Positions 1 to 6,109 of a stretch of 6,939 nt of DNA are shown here, piece after piece. The DNA is taken from the NCBI GenBank assembly GCA_007123065.1, contig SKSI01000005.1, positions 1-6,939 on the forward strand. The letters are read 5' to 3'. Both the position numbers and the translations under genes were made by a program. The notes below the pieces were generated by a model, which was not told the DNA's origin, searched no databases, and saw only the letters and a program-made list of their open reading frames with translations. The DNA is from Bacteroidales bacterium (GTDB taxonomy: Bacteria; Bacteroidota; Bacteroidia; Bacteroidales; UBA7960). Position 1 is the first letter of the stretch, and every line of letters starts with the position of its first letter.

Positions 1-496
1 ACAGAAACGGGTCAAAACCGATACGAATGCTGCCAAATCGCAGTCCCAAAAGCATACTGAGCATAAAAACCTGCGAGATGGAGAAGAAAGTCATCACCGG
101 TGATTCCCATTTCTTCTCAAACCTGATGATCAGCAGTCCGAAAACAACCTGCATGAGTGCCCAGAACAACATACTTCCCTCCTGGCCAGCCCAAAATGAA
201 GCAATTTTATATCCAAGCGGCAGGTCATTCTCCATATGGATCCAGACATACCGGTATTCGTAAAAGCGATTCAACAGAATATACATCAAAACCAAAGAGG
301 CTATAAAAACCATCAACGAGTGGACATTAAAGGATTTTCGTCCCCATGAGCGCCACTGACGGTAGTCTACCCGATTTTGTGAAGATGCTCTTGAAAATGC
401 AAATGCAGAGAATATTGCAGCAAAGAAGGCAACGAATAAGGCAAATCTGCCGGCATAGCCCCAGATCAGATGCTCTCCAAGGTATTGAATGTCCAT
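1..496 (-). CDS. ccmF: CcmF-type cytochrome c biogenesis (heme lyase) protein, N-terminal part, cut by window edge
   Basis: An open frame starts at ATG 496-494 on the minus strand and stays open to base 1, giving 165 residues with the C-terminal part outside the window. The protein is strongly hydrophobic, with membrane segments at about residues 10-34, 55-73, 104-118 and 127-145. Family-like features are the opening IQYLGEHLIWGYAG, WGRKSFNVHS at about 49-58, YEYRYVWIH before an external loop, and FWAGQEGSMLFWAL. The last resembles the W-G-x-E-G-S-x-L-L-W signature of CcmF. It is followed by IRIGFDPF close to the window edge. CcmF proteins sit in the inner membrane and help attach heme to apocytochrome c. 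The Trp-rich heme-handling WWD region would lie beyond the window, so it cannot be checked here. Transcription probably starts from a candidate promoter 23 bases upstream, separately from the protease gene. I am confident of the CcmF/CcsA superfamily and slightly less so of CcmF rather than a CcsA-like relative. Confidence 0.88.
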   Translation of the reverse strand, partial: MDIQYLGEHLIWGYAGRFALFVAFFAAIFSAFAFSRASSQNRVDYRQWRSWGRKSFNVHSLMVFIASLVLMYILLNRFYEYRYVWIHMENDLPLGYKIASFWAGQEGSMLFWALMQVVFGLLIIRFEKKWESPVMTFFSISQVFMLSMLLGLRFGSIRIGFDPFL

Positions 497-519
497 ATAG
501 TTTTTGTTGTATTTTGGTA

Positions 520-527
520 CAAAGGTA
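520..527 (-). promoter_or_regulatory. Candidate Bacteroidota-type -7 promoter element for ccmF
   Basis: On the minus strand this reads TACCTTTG, an exact match to the Bacteroidota -7 consensus TAxxTTTG. It lies 23 bases upstream of the ccmF ATG, in the 54-base gap after the protease stop codon. A weak -33 candidate (CTTG, plus-strand 545-548) lies 17 bases further upstream, slightly closer than the usual spacing. The position suggests ccmF is transcribed independently of the protease, although read-through is not excluded because I see no terminator in the gap. Confidence 0.5.
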
Positions 528-550
528 CTAGATAAGAATGAAAACAAGTA

Positions 551-3439
551 TTAAGGCATTTCTGTTTTGATTGCAGGATAAGTAACGTTTCGGTCCTTAC
601 CCCGGAATTGCAGGAAATACATACCCGGCCTGATGCCTTCGGTCCGAAAGGTAACAACCTGCTTGTTGCCGGTAAAGAAAACATTTTTTTTCATGATGGT
701 TTTTCCATAAACATCCTTCAATAGAAAATCATAAGGTCCATATTGATCAGCATAAAACTCAATGGTGATCTGATCGGTGAAAGGATTGGGGAAAAACCTG
801 ATGCCGTCTGAATAAGACAAGGGATCTATGTCGTATATTCCGGTTTCATAAGATAATATTTGGGCATACCAGTTGTTTGCTTCTTCAGTATTTTCCAGAA
901 TATGACTGAAATGATCAGCCAGGTGGATGGCAAAAGCAACTTCAACAACATCACCGGGGAAGAGACTCATAGGGCCGTGACTCAAAAGGGATGAGACATC
1001 GTTATCGTTCCCATAGAAACCTGCGTGCAGTCTGTTATTTGTGAGGGCCACATATTTTTGAAAACCGGTAAACCCATTATTGATCTGTATACTACCCTGG
1101 GAACCTTGATTATCAAAGGCATAATGCCGCATCCCCCCCGGAGTTAGCAATTGAATACCGCTGTAGCTTCCACCTGTTTCATCGAAAGCATAAGCGAGGC
1201 GGGTCATGGCATTGATGGTGGCCCGATGCTGTTTGACATCGCGAAGGACCCAATCAGCAAAGAAACCTGCATAAAGATCATGATAAATCCGATCTGACTG
1301 ATTGATGATCTCATACCGAATAATAAAAAAGTCTCCATCGCCATCTTCATCACGGAAATAAACATTGTAATCAATCTGAACACCCAGTGGGGCCATATGA
1401 TCATCCGTTATATCGGTGATGCTTCCGGAAACATGCACTGCCGCATGAGGATGGTTTTCATACAACCCGGGAAGCTCGAGAGGATGGAGTGTTTCGCTGA
1501 AACTACCGGGCTGGGCGCCATACACCTGGTCAACAACGGTGAATGCATCATTTCCAAGGATCAGACCGGCACTTTTAATCATTGTATAGCCGGCATTGTA
1601 TCTGAGTCCATATCCCTGATTCAGATCCGGGTAATTAAATCCAATGGCCCCTCTGGCGGAAATGGTTGTAGCGATCCTTCCTGAAGAAACATTCAGATAA
1701 TCCCTGTTGAGCAGCACGGGAAAAGATTTTCTTCCTGTTTGTTGATGCTGTTCATTGAAAAAGCTAATGGTGACAACCACTTCGTGATTGACCGGCAAAG
1801 AGAGGCCGGTTGCCAATTTGAATGGATGCTCCAGATTATTGACGGTTTCATAGGTTGCAATATCTCCAATCCAGATTGAATCGGACAGCAGCTCGATGTA
1901 TTGGGAGTTTGTACCGGCAATCGCATAAGCGTTTGTTTCAGGAGCAAGCCGGTTGGTAAAAGACAATGATAAATCAAACACATCACCCGGGCGCACTGCA
2001 GCCAGATTCTCCTCGTCCGACAAAAGTTCTTTGACAGTAATATACGGGTGCTCCGACTCGGTGAGTGCCCGATACATATTTAGCCTGCCAAAGCCTAACT
2101 TTCCGGCATATGGGATATTGTTTTCCAGGTTGTCAATATTATCTGCAGTCATTTTAAGCAATGATTTGATCTGCAAGGCGTCGAGTTCGGATCGATATGA
2201 TCTTAAAACAGCAGCTGCTCCTGCAACGATGGGTGCTGCCATTGAGGTACCTCCTGAGAAGATATATGAGCCATCAACCCAGGTTGAAAGGATACCGACA
2301 CCGGGCGCAGAAATATCCACATAGGGACCATAGCTGGAAAAATGTGTTTTCAGATCAAGCGTGTCGGTGGCAGCAACGCTTAACACCCGCTTAAACGAAG
2401 CCGGATAGAACGGGTTAATGATGTTGGCATTACCGGCTGCGGCAACCACAAGCACGTCATTGTTCAGCACTGCATAATCAATGATATCCTGAGCAAAAGG
2501 ACCGGCGTTAAAAAAGCTGCCCCAAGAGCAGTTCACAACACTCGCTCCCTGATCAGTGGCATAAACAATCCCTTCATAGGCTTTGATCAGCCGACCAAAC
2601 GCATCGTCAATCTTGACAGGTAAAAACTTTGACTTGTAACCAACACCTGCAATCCCTTCAAAATTATCTGTCTGCGCAGCGGCAATGCCTGACACATGAA
2701 CACCATGTGCGGACCGGTTAAAGGAGGGATCATTATTTCCTTCTCCAAGATCCCAGCCGTAAAAATTATCCACATAACCGTCGCCGTCGGTGTCTTCACC
2801 ATTAACCGGATCATCATAATTGTATTTGATTGCATTCACGAGATCGGGATGCTGCAATTCTACACCGGTATCGATGATTCCGACCACCGTGTTTGTATCA
2901 CCCTTCCAGACACTCCAGGCCGTAAAAGCTTCAATCAGTTCCAGATGGTATTGCAGTGACAGGAGGCTGTCGTTTGGAAGATGTTGTGATTTCCGGGACA
3001 TCGTGCGATTTGCCGGCAATGGTTCAGGAATATAGCGTGGCTGGACATACTCGACGAGACCTGTGGCAGCGATATCGAACATCGTTTCCTGAAGTTCCTG
3101 ATGCCTGTCGATCACCACTTCGTAGATACGACTCAGGTCACTGAATGGCTGACCGGAAGGATGATATTTTGCAACAGGCGGCTCATGCAAAGGAAACACA
3201 CGGGCAGCAAAGCTTTTTGTCCGTTCAGACAAAATGGCTGCAATCGCTTCCGGAGCAAAAAACGGAGACTCCGGTGTTTTGATTGCCTCCTCCTTAAGTT
3301 TAAAAACAATATGGCCAGGCGCTACATGTCTGCTTTCAATTCCGTCAATGATTACAACCGGGGGGGTGGCAACAACCGCGGCTGAGCAGAACACGAACCA
3401 GAGCGATAACAAAACAGGGTAGTACAATGTCCGGGTCAT
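551..3439 (-). CDS. Secreted subtilisin-family (S8) serine protease with T9SS type A C-terminal sorting domain
   Basis: This is a 962-residue exported protease. Residues 1-24 form a signal peptide with basic R3, a hydrophobic core and a likely cut after VVA24. Residues of about 25-150 look like a pro-region (HIVFKLKEE; IYEVVIDRHQE). The S8 catalytic domain spans about 160-460: Asp190 in GIIDTGVELQHPDL, His245 in AHGVHVSGIAA, oxyanion Asn337 in VVAAAGNAN, and Ser399 in GGTSMAAP. All key residues are present, so it should be active. An insertion with DTDGDGYVD (216-224) resembles a calcium loop. Residues 460-880 are not assigned to a named domain. They include a second acid-rich loop, DEDGDGD (697-703), and the motif DLYAGFFADW (721-730). 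Residues 880-962 match a T9SS type A tail: RFFPNPF, then LLKDVYGKTI and IRPGMYFLQF. This predicts export through the outer membrane and surface attachment or release. The ATG follows the upstream nuclease-like gene's stop by two bases, so the two are probably co-transcribed. The substrate cannot be told from sequence. Confidence 0.95.
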   Translation of the reverse strand: MTRTLYYPVLLSLWFVFCSAAVVATPPVVIIDGIESRHVAPGHIVFKLKEEAIKTPESPFFAPEAIAAILSERTKSFAARVFPLHEPPVAKYHPSGQPFSDLSRIYEVVIDRHQELQETMFDIAATGLVEYVQPRYIPEPLPANRTMSRKSQHLPNDSLLSLQYHLELIEAFTAWSVWKGDTNTVVGIIDTGVELQHPDLVNAIKYNYDDPVNGEDTDGDGYVDNFYGWDLGEGNNDPSFNRSAHGVHVSGIAAAQTDNFEGIAGVGYKSKFLPVKIDDAFGRLIKAYEGIVYATDQGASVVNCSWGSFFNAGPFAQDIIDYAVLNNDVLVVAAAGNANIINPFYPASFKRVLSVAATDTLDLKTHFSSYGPYVDISAPGVGILSTWVDGSYIFSGGTSMAAPIVAGAAAVLRSYRSELDALQIKSLLKMTADNIDNLENNIPYAGKLGFGRLNMYRALTESEHPYITVKELLSDEENLAAVRPGDVFDLSLSFTNRLAPETNAYAIAGTNSQYIELLSDSIWIGDIATYETVNNLEHPFKLATGLSLPVNHEVVVTISFFNEQHQQTGRKSFPVLLNRDYLNVSSGRIATTISARGAIGFNYPDLNQGYGLRYNAGYTMIKSAGLILGNDAFTVVDQVYGAQPGSFSETLHPLELPGLYENHPHAAVHVSGSITDITDDHMAPLGVQIDYNVYFRDEDGDGDFFIIRYEIINQSDRIYHDLYAGFFADWVLRDVKQHRATINAMTRLAYAFDETGGSYSGIQLLTPGGMRHYAFDNQGSQGSIQINNGFTGFQKYVALTNNRLHAGFYGNDNDVSSLLSHGPMSLFPGDVVEVAFAIHLADHFSHILENTEEANNWYAQILSYETGIYDIDPLSYSDGIRFFPNPFTDQITIEFYADQYGPYDFLLKDVYGKTIMKKNVFFTGNKQVVTFRTEGIRPGMYFLQFRGKDRNVTYPAIKTEMP

Positions 3440-3441
3440 TT

Positions 3442-3951
3442 TCAGGAAATATTTTGGCCGGTATTAATAAATAAGCGAAGCAAGGTTTCAGTGTCTTTGG
3501 TGTTGATATAATGGAAAGCCGGGATATCATCCAGGGCAACCCATTGCCCGGCGCTTTCGTCCCTGAGCATACAAAAGTGCTTCATGCCGTTGGTCACGAC
3601 AAGAAAAGCGACCCCGAACGGAAAGTTATACCGGGCCACCTGGTCAAAAACATCTTGCGTGATGGGTATATGGGCAGCCTTACATTCGATGATCATCAGC
3701 GGCTTACCGGAACTGCCGTAAACGATGGCGTCAGCACGGCGCGCCATCCGGTTATATTTCAATGAAGCCTCCACCGCAATCAGACCGGAAGGATAATCCT
3801 TATGCTCTGTCAGATATCGCAAAAAATGCTGTCTGACCCATTCCTCCGGAGTGAGCAGCACATAGCGCTTTCTGAACAGATCAAACACATAAGGTTTGCC
3901 GGACCTGTTTTGGATACTTAATGATGCAGCAGGAAGATTTAACTGTTGCAT
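3442..3951 (-). CDS. Stand-alone HsdR N-terminal-type PD-(D/E)XK nuclease-like protein
   Basis: This is a 169-residue soluble protein resembling only the N-terminal nuclease domain of type I restriction HsdR subunits. The nuclease core is visible: Asp74 in RRADAIVY, Glu89 and Lys91 in MIIECKA (the D...ExK pattern, with Cys between E and K), and QVARY at 104-108, matching the QxxxY motif typical of HsdR and RecB-like nucleases. Glu61 may be the helix-1 acid. There is no helicase/translocase motor, and no specificity or methylase gene is nearby, so this is not a restriction-modification locus. A full HsdR is around 1,000 residues. The N-terminal PEEWVRQHFLRYL segment is typical of this small-protein family. 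To my recollection, similar small proteins lie next to holA in other Bacteroidota, which would suggest a vertically inherited housekeeping role; the actual function is unknown. It is divergent from holA and ends two bases before the protease start. No Shine-Dalgarno sequence is visible. Confidence 0.85.
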   Translation of the reverse strand: MQQLNLPAASLSIQNRSGKPYVFDLFRKRYVLLTPEEWVRQHFLRYLTEHKDYPSGLIAVEASLKYNRMARRADAIVYGSSGKPLMIIECKAAHIPITQDVFDQVARYNFPFGVAFLVVTNGMKHFCMLRDESAGQWVALDDIPAFHYINTKDTETLLRLFINTGQNIS

Positions 3952-3983
3952 GGCTTTTAACTTTTCCCAAAGACTGGTTCATA

Positions 3984-3991
3984 CAAATATA
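3984..3991 (-). promoter_or_regulatory. Candidate -7 promoter element for the HsdR-like gene (and probably the protease)
   Basis: The minus strand reads TATATTTG, an exact TAxxTTTG match, ending 32 bases before the ATG at 3951. No good TTTG -33 box is seen at the usual spacing. No comparable element was found in the last 80 bases of the HsdR-like gene, so this promoter may also drive the protease. Confidence 0.5.
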
Positions 3992-4025
3992 CGCTAAAAA
4001 AAGGGTGTCTTTTGCAGGCTTTGAT

Positions 4026-4033
4026 TATTTTTG
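4026..4033 (+). promoter_or_regulatory. Candidate -7 promoter element for the holA operon
   Basis: TATTTTTG matches TAxxTTTG and lies 26 bases upstream of the holA ATG. The nearest upstream TTTG (4011-4014) is only 11 bases away, too close for a standard -33 box, so only half of the promoter is recognisable. With the minus-strand element at 3984-3991 it makes the 108-base gap 3952-4059 a likely divergent promoter region. Confidence 0.4.
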
Positions 4034-4059
4034 TCAAACAAGCCGTGATGCAATAAACG

Positions 4060-5070
4060 ATGACAGAGAAAGATTTTTATAACATACTCAAGGATATCCG
4101 CAACAAAGTGATTCATCCGATTTATTTTTTAATGGGTGAAGAAAGCTTTTATATTGATGTAATTGCTGATTACCTTGAAGAAAAGGTGCTTACTGAAGAA
4201 GAAAAGGAGTTCAACCTCAGCATCCTTTATGGCAAGGATACGGATATCCCCACGATTATCAGCGTGGCCAAGCGCTATCCCATGATGTCCAGCCATAACC
4301 TTGTAATCATTAAGGAAGCACAACATATTAAGGAAATTGAAGAGCTTTTGCCCTACATCCGTCAGCCGCTGGAATCAACCATTCTTGTGATATGCTACAA
4401 ATACAAACGTCTTGACGGAAGGACCCTGCTTTATAAAGAGGTCAAAAAGAAGGGGGTTATATTTGAAGGCAAAAAGCTTTATGACAATCAGGTTCCTGAA
4501 TGGATTGTTTCTTATGTAAAAAGATACGGTTACCGGATTGGCCCGAAGGCAGTTCAGATGCTGGCAGATCACCTGGGTGCAGATCTTGGCAAGATTGTGA
4601 ATGAAGTTCAAAAGCTCTTTATCAACCTGGAAAAAGGAAAAGAGATAACCACACAGGTCATTGAAGAGAATATTGGCATCAGCAAAGACTACAATGTGTT
4701 TGAATTCCAGAATGCACTTGGTCAGAAAAACAGTCTTAAAGCCTATCAGATCGCCAAGTATTTTGCAGACAATCCAAAGTCAAATCCATTCGTACTGACC
4801 ATTGGCGTATTGTACCAGTTTTTTTCAAAGATCATCTTGTACCACAGTTTGACAGACAAAAGCAAAAACAACGTCGCAGCAGCATTATCGATCAACCCTT
4901 TCTTTGTCAAGGACTATGAACGCGCTGCACGCAATTATCCGGCACCACAGACAATTCGCTGTATCGCGCTGTTGCGCAAATTTGATTTGAAGTCAAAAGG
5001 TGTTGAAAATGAAACCACTAATGCCGGAGAGTTACTTAAAGAGCTAACGTATAATTTATTAAATGCCTAG
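4060..5070 (+). CDS. holA: DNA polymerase III subunit delta (clamp loader)
   Basis: At 336 residues this has normal length for bacterial HolA. Delta is the clamp-loader subunit that opens the beta sliding-clamp ring so it can be placed on primed DNA. Visible family features are YFLMGEESFYID at the N-terminus (22-33), the conserved GEE(P/S)F start of the AAA+-like fold without a functional Walker A; the segment RYPMMSSHNLVIIKEAQ (72-88), which corresponds to the region carrying the clamp-binding residues; a lid-like helix pair around ADHLGADLGKIVNEVQKL (169-186); and a C-terminal helical collar domain from about 213, with FEFQNALGQKN and the LKSKGVENE segment near 310-317. The ATG at 4060 is preferred because the N-terminal helix and fold start are intact and it is 26 bases from a candidate -7 element. 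The stop codon is two bases before the EVE-domain gene, indicating an operon. Confidence 0.95.
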   Translation: MTEKDFYNILKDIRNKVIHPIYFLMGEESFYIDVIADYLEEKVLTEEEKEFNLSILYGKDTDIPTIISVAKRYPMMSSHNLVIIKEAQHIKEIEELLPYIRQPLESTILVICYKYKRLDGRTLLYKEVKKKGVIFEGKKLYDNQVPEWIVSYVKRYGYRIGPKAVQMLADHLGADLGKIVNEVQKLFINLEKGKEITTQVIEENIGISKDYNVFEFQNALGQKNSLKAYQIAKYFADNPKSNPFVLTIGVLYQFFSKIILYHSLTDKSKNNVAAALSINPFFVKDYERAARNYPAPQTIRCIALLRKFDLKSKGVENETTNAGELLKELTYNLLNA

Positions 5071-5072
5071 GC

Positions 5073-5483
5073 ATGACAAATTACTGGCTGGTAAAAAGTG
5101 AGCCGGGAGCATATTCCTGGCAGCAGTTTGAAAAGGATGGACGCACGATCTGGGATGGTGTAAGAAACTATCAGGCCCGCAACAACATGAAAGCAATGAA
5201 AAAGGGAGACCTGGTGTTGTTTTACCACAGCGTGACTGAAAAACAGATTATGGGAATCGCTAGCGTTGTAAAGGAACACTATCAAGACCCCACAACAGAC
5301 GACCATCGATGGGTTGTGGTTGATATGATTCCGGAAAAAGCTTTTAACAAACCTGTTACACTGGCCGAAATAAAAACCGATCAGCGTCTGGAAAACATTG
5401 CTCTTGTTAAACAGGCGCGTCTGTCTGTGATGCCGCTCAAAAGGGAAGCGTTTGACGCACTGGTCGAGCTGGGAAATTCTTAA
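5073..5483 (+). CDS. EVE-domain protein, THYN1 type (PUA-like fold)
   Basis: This 136-residue protein consists of a single EVE domain. Diagnostic segments are YWLVKSEPGAYSW (4-16), WDGVRNYQARN (27-37), LVLFYHS (48-53) and QARLSVMPL (114-122). These match the pattern of human THYN1 and its bacterial relatives along the full length. EVE domains have a PUA-like fold with an aromatic pocket. Characterised or predicted members recognise modified bases in DNA, such as 5-methylcytosine derivatives, or bind RNA. The exact ligand here cannot be read from sequence. The ATG at 5073 is two bases after the holA stop and needs no extension, because the family starts at this WLxKSEP block. CvpA follows after 20 bases. 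It is probably translated from the holA transcript. There is no nuclease or helicase fusion, unlike EVE domains in modification-dependent restriction systems, so a housekeeping role is likely. Confidence 0.93.
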   Translation: MTNYWLVKSEPGAYSWQQFEKDGRTIWDGVRNYQARNNMKAMKKGDLVLFYHSVTEKQIMGIASVVKEHYQDPTTDDHRWVVVDMIPEKAFNKPVTLAEIKTDQRLENIALVKQARLSVMPLKREAFDALVELGNS

Positions 5484-5503
5484 CCGTCGATTCATTTTTA
5501 GCC

Positions 5504-6007
5504 ATGAATATTCTGGACATCATTATCGCCATTGTACTAATTGGAGGCGCCATTCGGGGCTTTCAGAAAGGCTTTTTTTTTGAGGCAGCGACAATTGTTG
5601 CACTAATTACAGGAATTTTCTTTGGCATACTTGCAACAAACATCGCAGGCTCTATCATTGAACCTTTAATCACCAGACATGTCCAACTAATAAAAATCAT
5701 AGTTTTCCTGACCATCTTTGCCATTGTTATAGCCCTGGTTTATCTTTTCAGCCAAATACTCACCAGTCTTTTAAAAGTTATGATGCTGGGATGGGTGAAC
5801 AGGATAGCCGGACTTCTTCTTGGCATACTCAAATGGGTGTTAATGCTGGCAGTTGCAATTGCTGTAATTGATTTTTTTGATGAGACGCGACACTTGCTGA
5901 CTTCGGAACTTGTTTCTTCCAGCTATTTGTACAGACAAGTCGAACAAATGAACCTGCTTCAATATTTGGCAGACAGATTGCCTGATGCATTTCAGCTTTT
6001 TAATTAA
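5504..6007 (+). CDS. cvpA: CvpA-family inner-membrane protein
   Basis: This is a 167-residue membrane protein with four predicted transmembrane segments at about residues 4-17, 25-47, 62-88 and 99-123, followed by a soluble tail of about 45 residues. Family motifs are GAIRGFQKGFFFEA (15-28) between helices 1 and 2, and LGWVNRIAGLLLGILKW (95-111) leading into helix 4. Both are hallmarks of CvpA, first named for colicin V production in E. coli. Its biochemical role is not settled, and no bacteriocin genes are present here, so the name should not be read as evidence of colicin production. The gene lies 20 bases after the EVE gene and is probably the last gene of the holA operon. An uninterrupted run of nine T (5573-5581) encodes Phe24-Phe26 inside the first conserved motif and could be prone to slippage. 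Confidence 0.92.
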   Translation: MNILDIIIAIVLIGGAIRGFQKGFFFEAATIVALITGIFFGILATNIAGSIIEPLITRHVQLIKIIVFLTIFAIVIALVYLFSQILTSLLKVMMLGWVNRIAGLLLGILKWVLMLAVAIAVIDFFDETRHLLTSELVSSSYLYRQVEQMNLLQYLADRLPDAFQLFN

Positions 6008-6077
6008 ACAAAGCCAAACGCAATTTCAGACTCATCTTTTATTTATCTGCGTGAAATTTCAAATAAAAAAGTTCATG

Positions 6078-6085
6078 TATATTTG
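6078..6085 (+). promoter_or_regulatory. Candidate -7 promoter element for the purine nucleoside phosphorylase gene
   Basis: TATATTTG matches TAxxTTTG exactly and ends 24 bases before ATG 6110. A near-match to the -33 box (TTTC, 6057-6060) lies 17 bases upstream. The TTG at 6083-6085, which could be misread as a start codon, is the last three bases of this element. That argues for the downstream ATG and for transcription separate from the cvpA gene. Confidence 0.55.
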
Positions 6086-6109
6086 CAACCAAACCAAAAA
6101 TCAGAAAGC

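Noticed and set aside
516..528. GGTAC-AAA-GGTAC repeat, also readable as a GTAC/GTAC hairpin, before ccmF
   Set aside because: The stem is only four pairs with no following U-run, and the sequence is better explained as part of the -7 promoter element.
1953..2324. A 123-codon plus-strand open frame opposite the protease
   Set aside because: It is antisense to the conserved catalytic Ser and lid region of the S8 domain, and its low-complexity Ser/Ala-rich translation looks like a shadow.
3370..3439. Possible lipoprotein signal at Cys18 of the protease
   Set aside because: The residues before Cys are F-V-F, which do not fit a lipobox (a small residue is needed at -1), and VVA24 offers a normal signal peptidase I site.
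3442..3951. Possible type I restriction-modification locus because of the HsdR-like protein
   Set aside because: Only the nuclease domain is present. No translocase motor, HsdM or HsdS lies within the window, and the neighbours are housekeeping genes.
5067..5495. A 142-codon open frame on the minus strand opposite the EVE gene
   Set aside because: It lies wholly antisense to a clearly conserved EVE-domain gene and its translation has no recognisable motif, so it is a shadow frame.
5504..6007. Bacteriocin (colicin V) production locus suggested by the CvpA name
   Set aside because: No bacteriocin precursor, immunity gene or dedicated exporter is present; CvpA proteins are widespread housekeeping membrane proteins.
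6018..6058. Complementary segments ACGCA/TGCGT and AATTTCA/TGAAATT after cvpA
   Set aside because: The two pairings conflict with each other, are A/T-rich and short, and no T-run follows on the plus strand, so this is not a convincing terminator or riboswitch.
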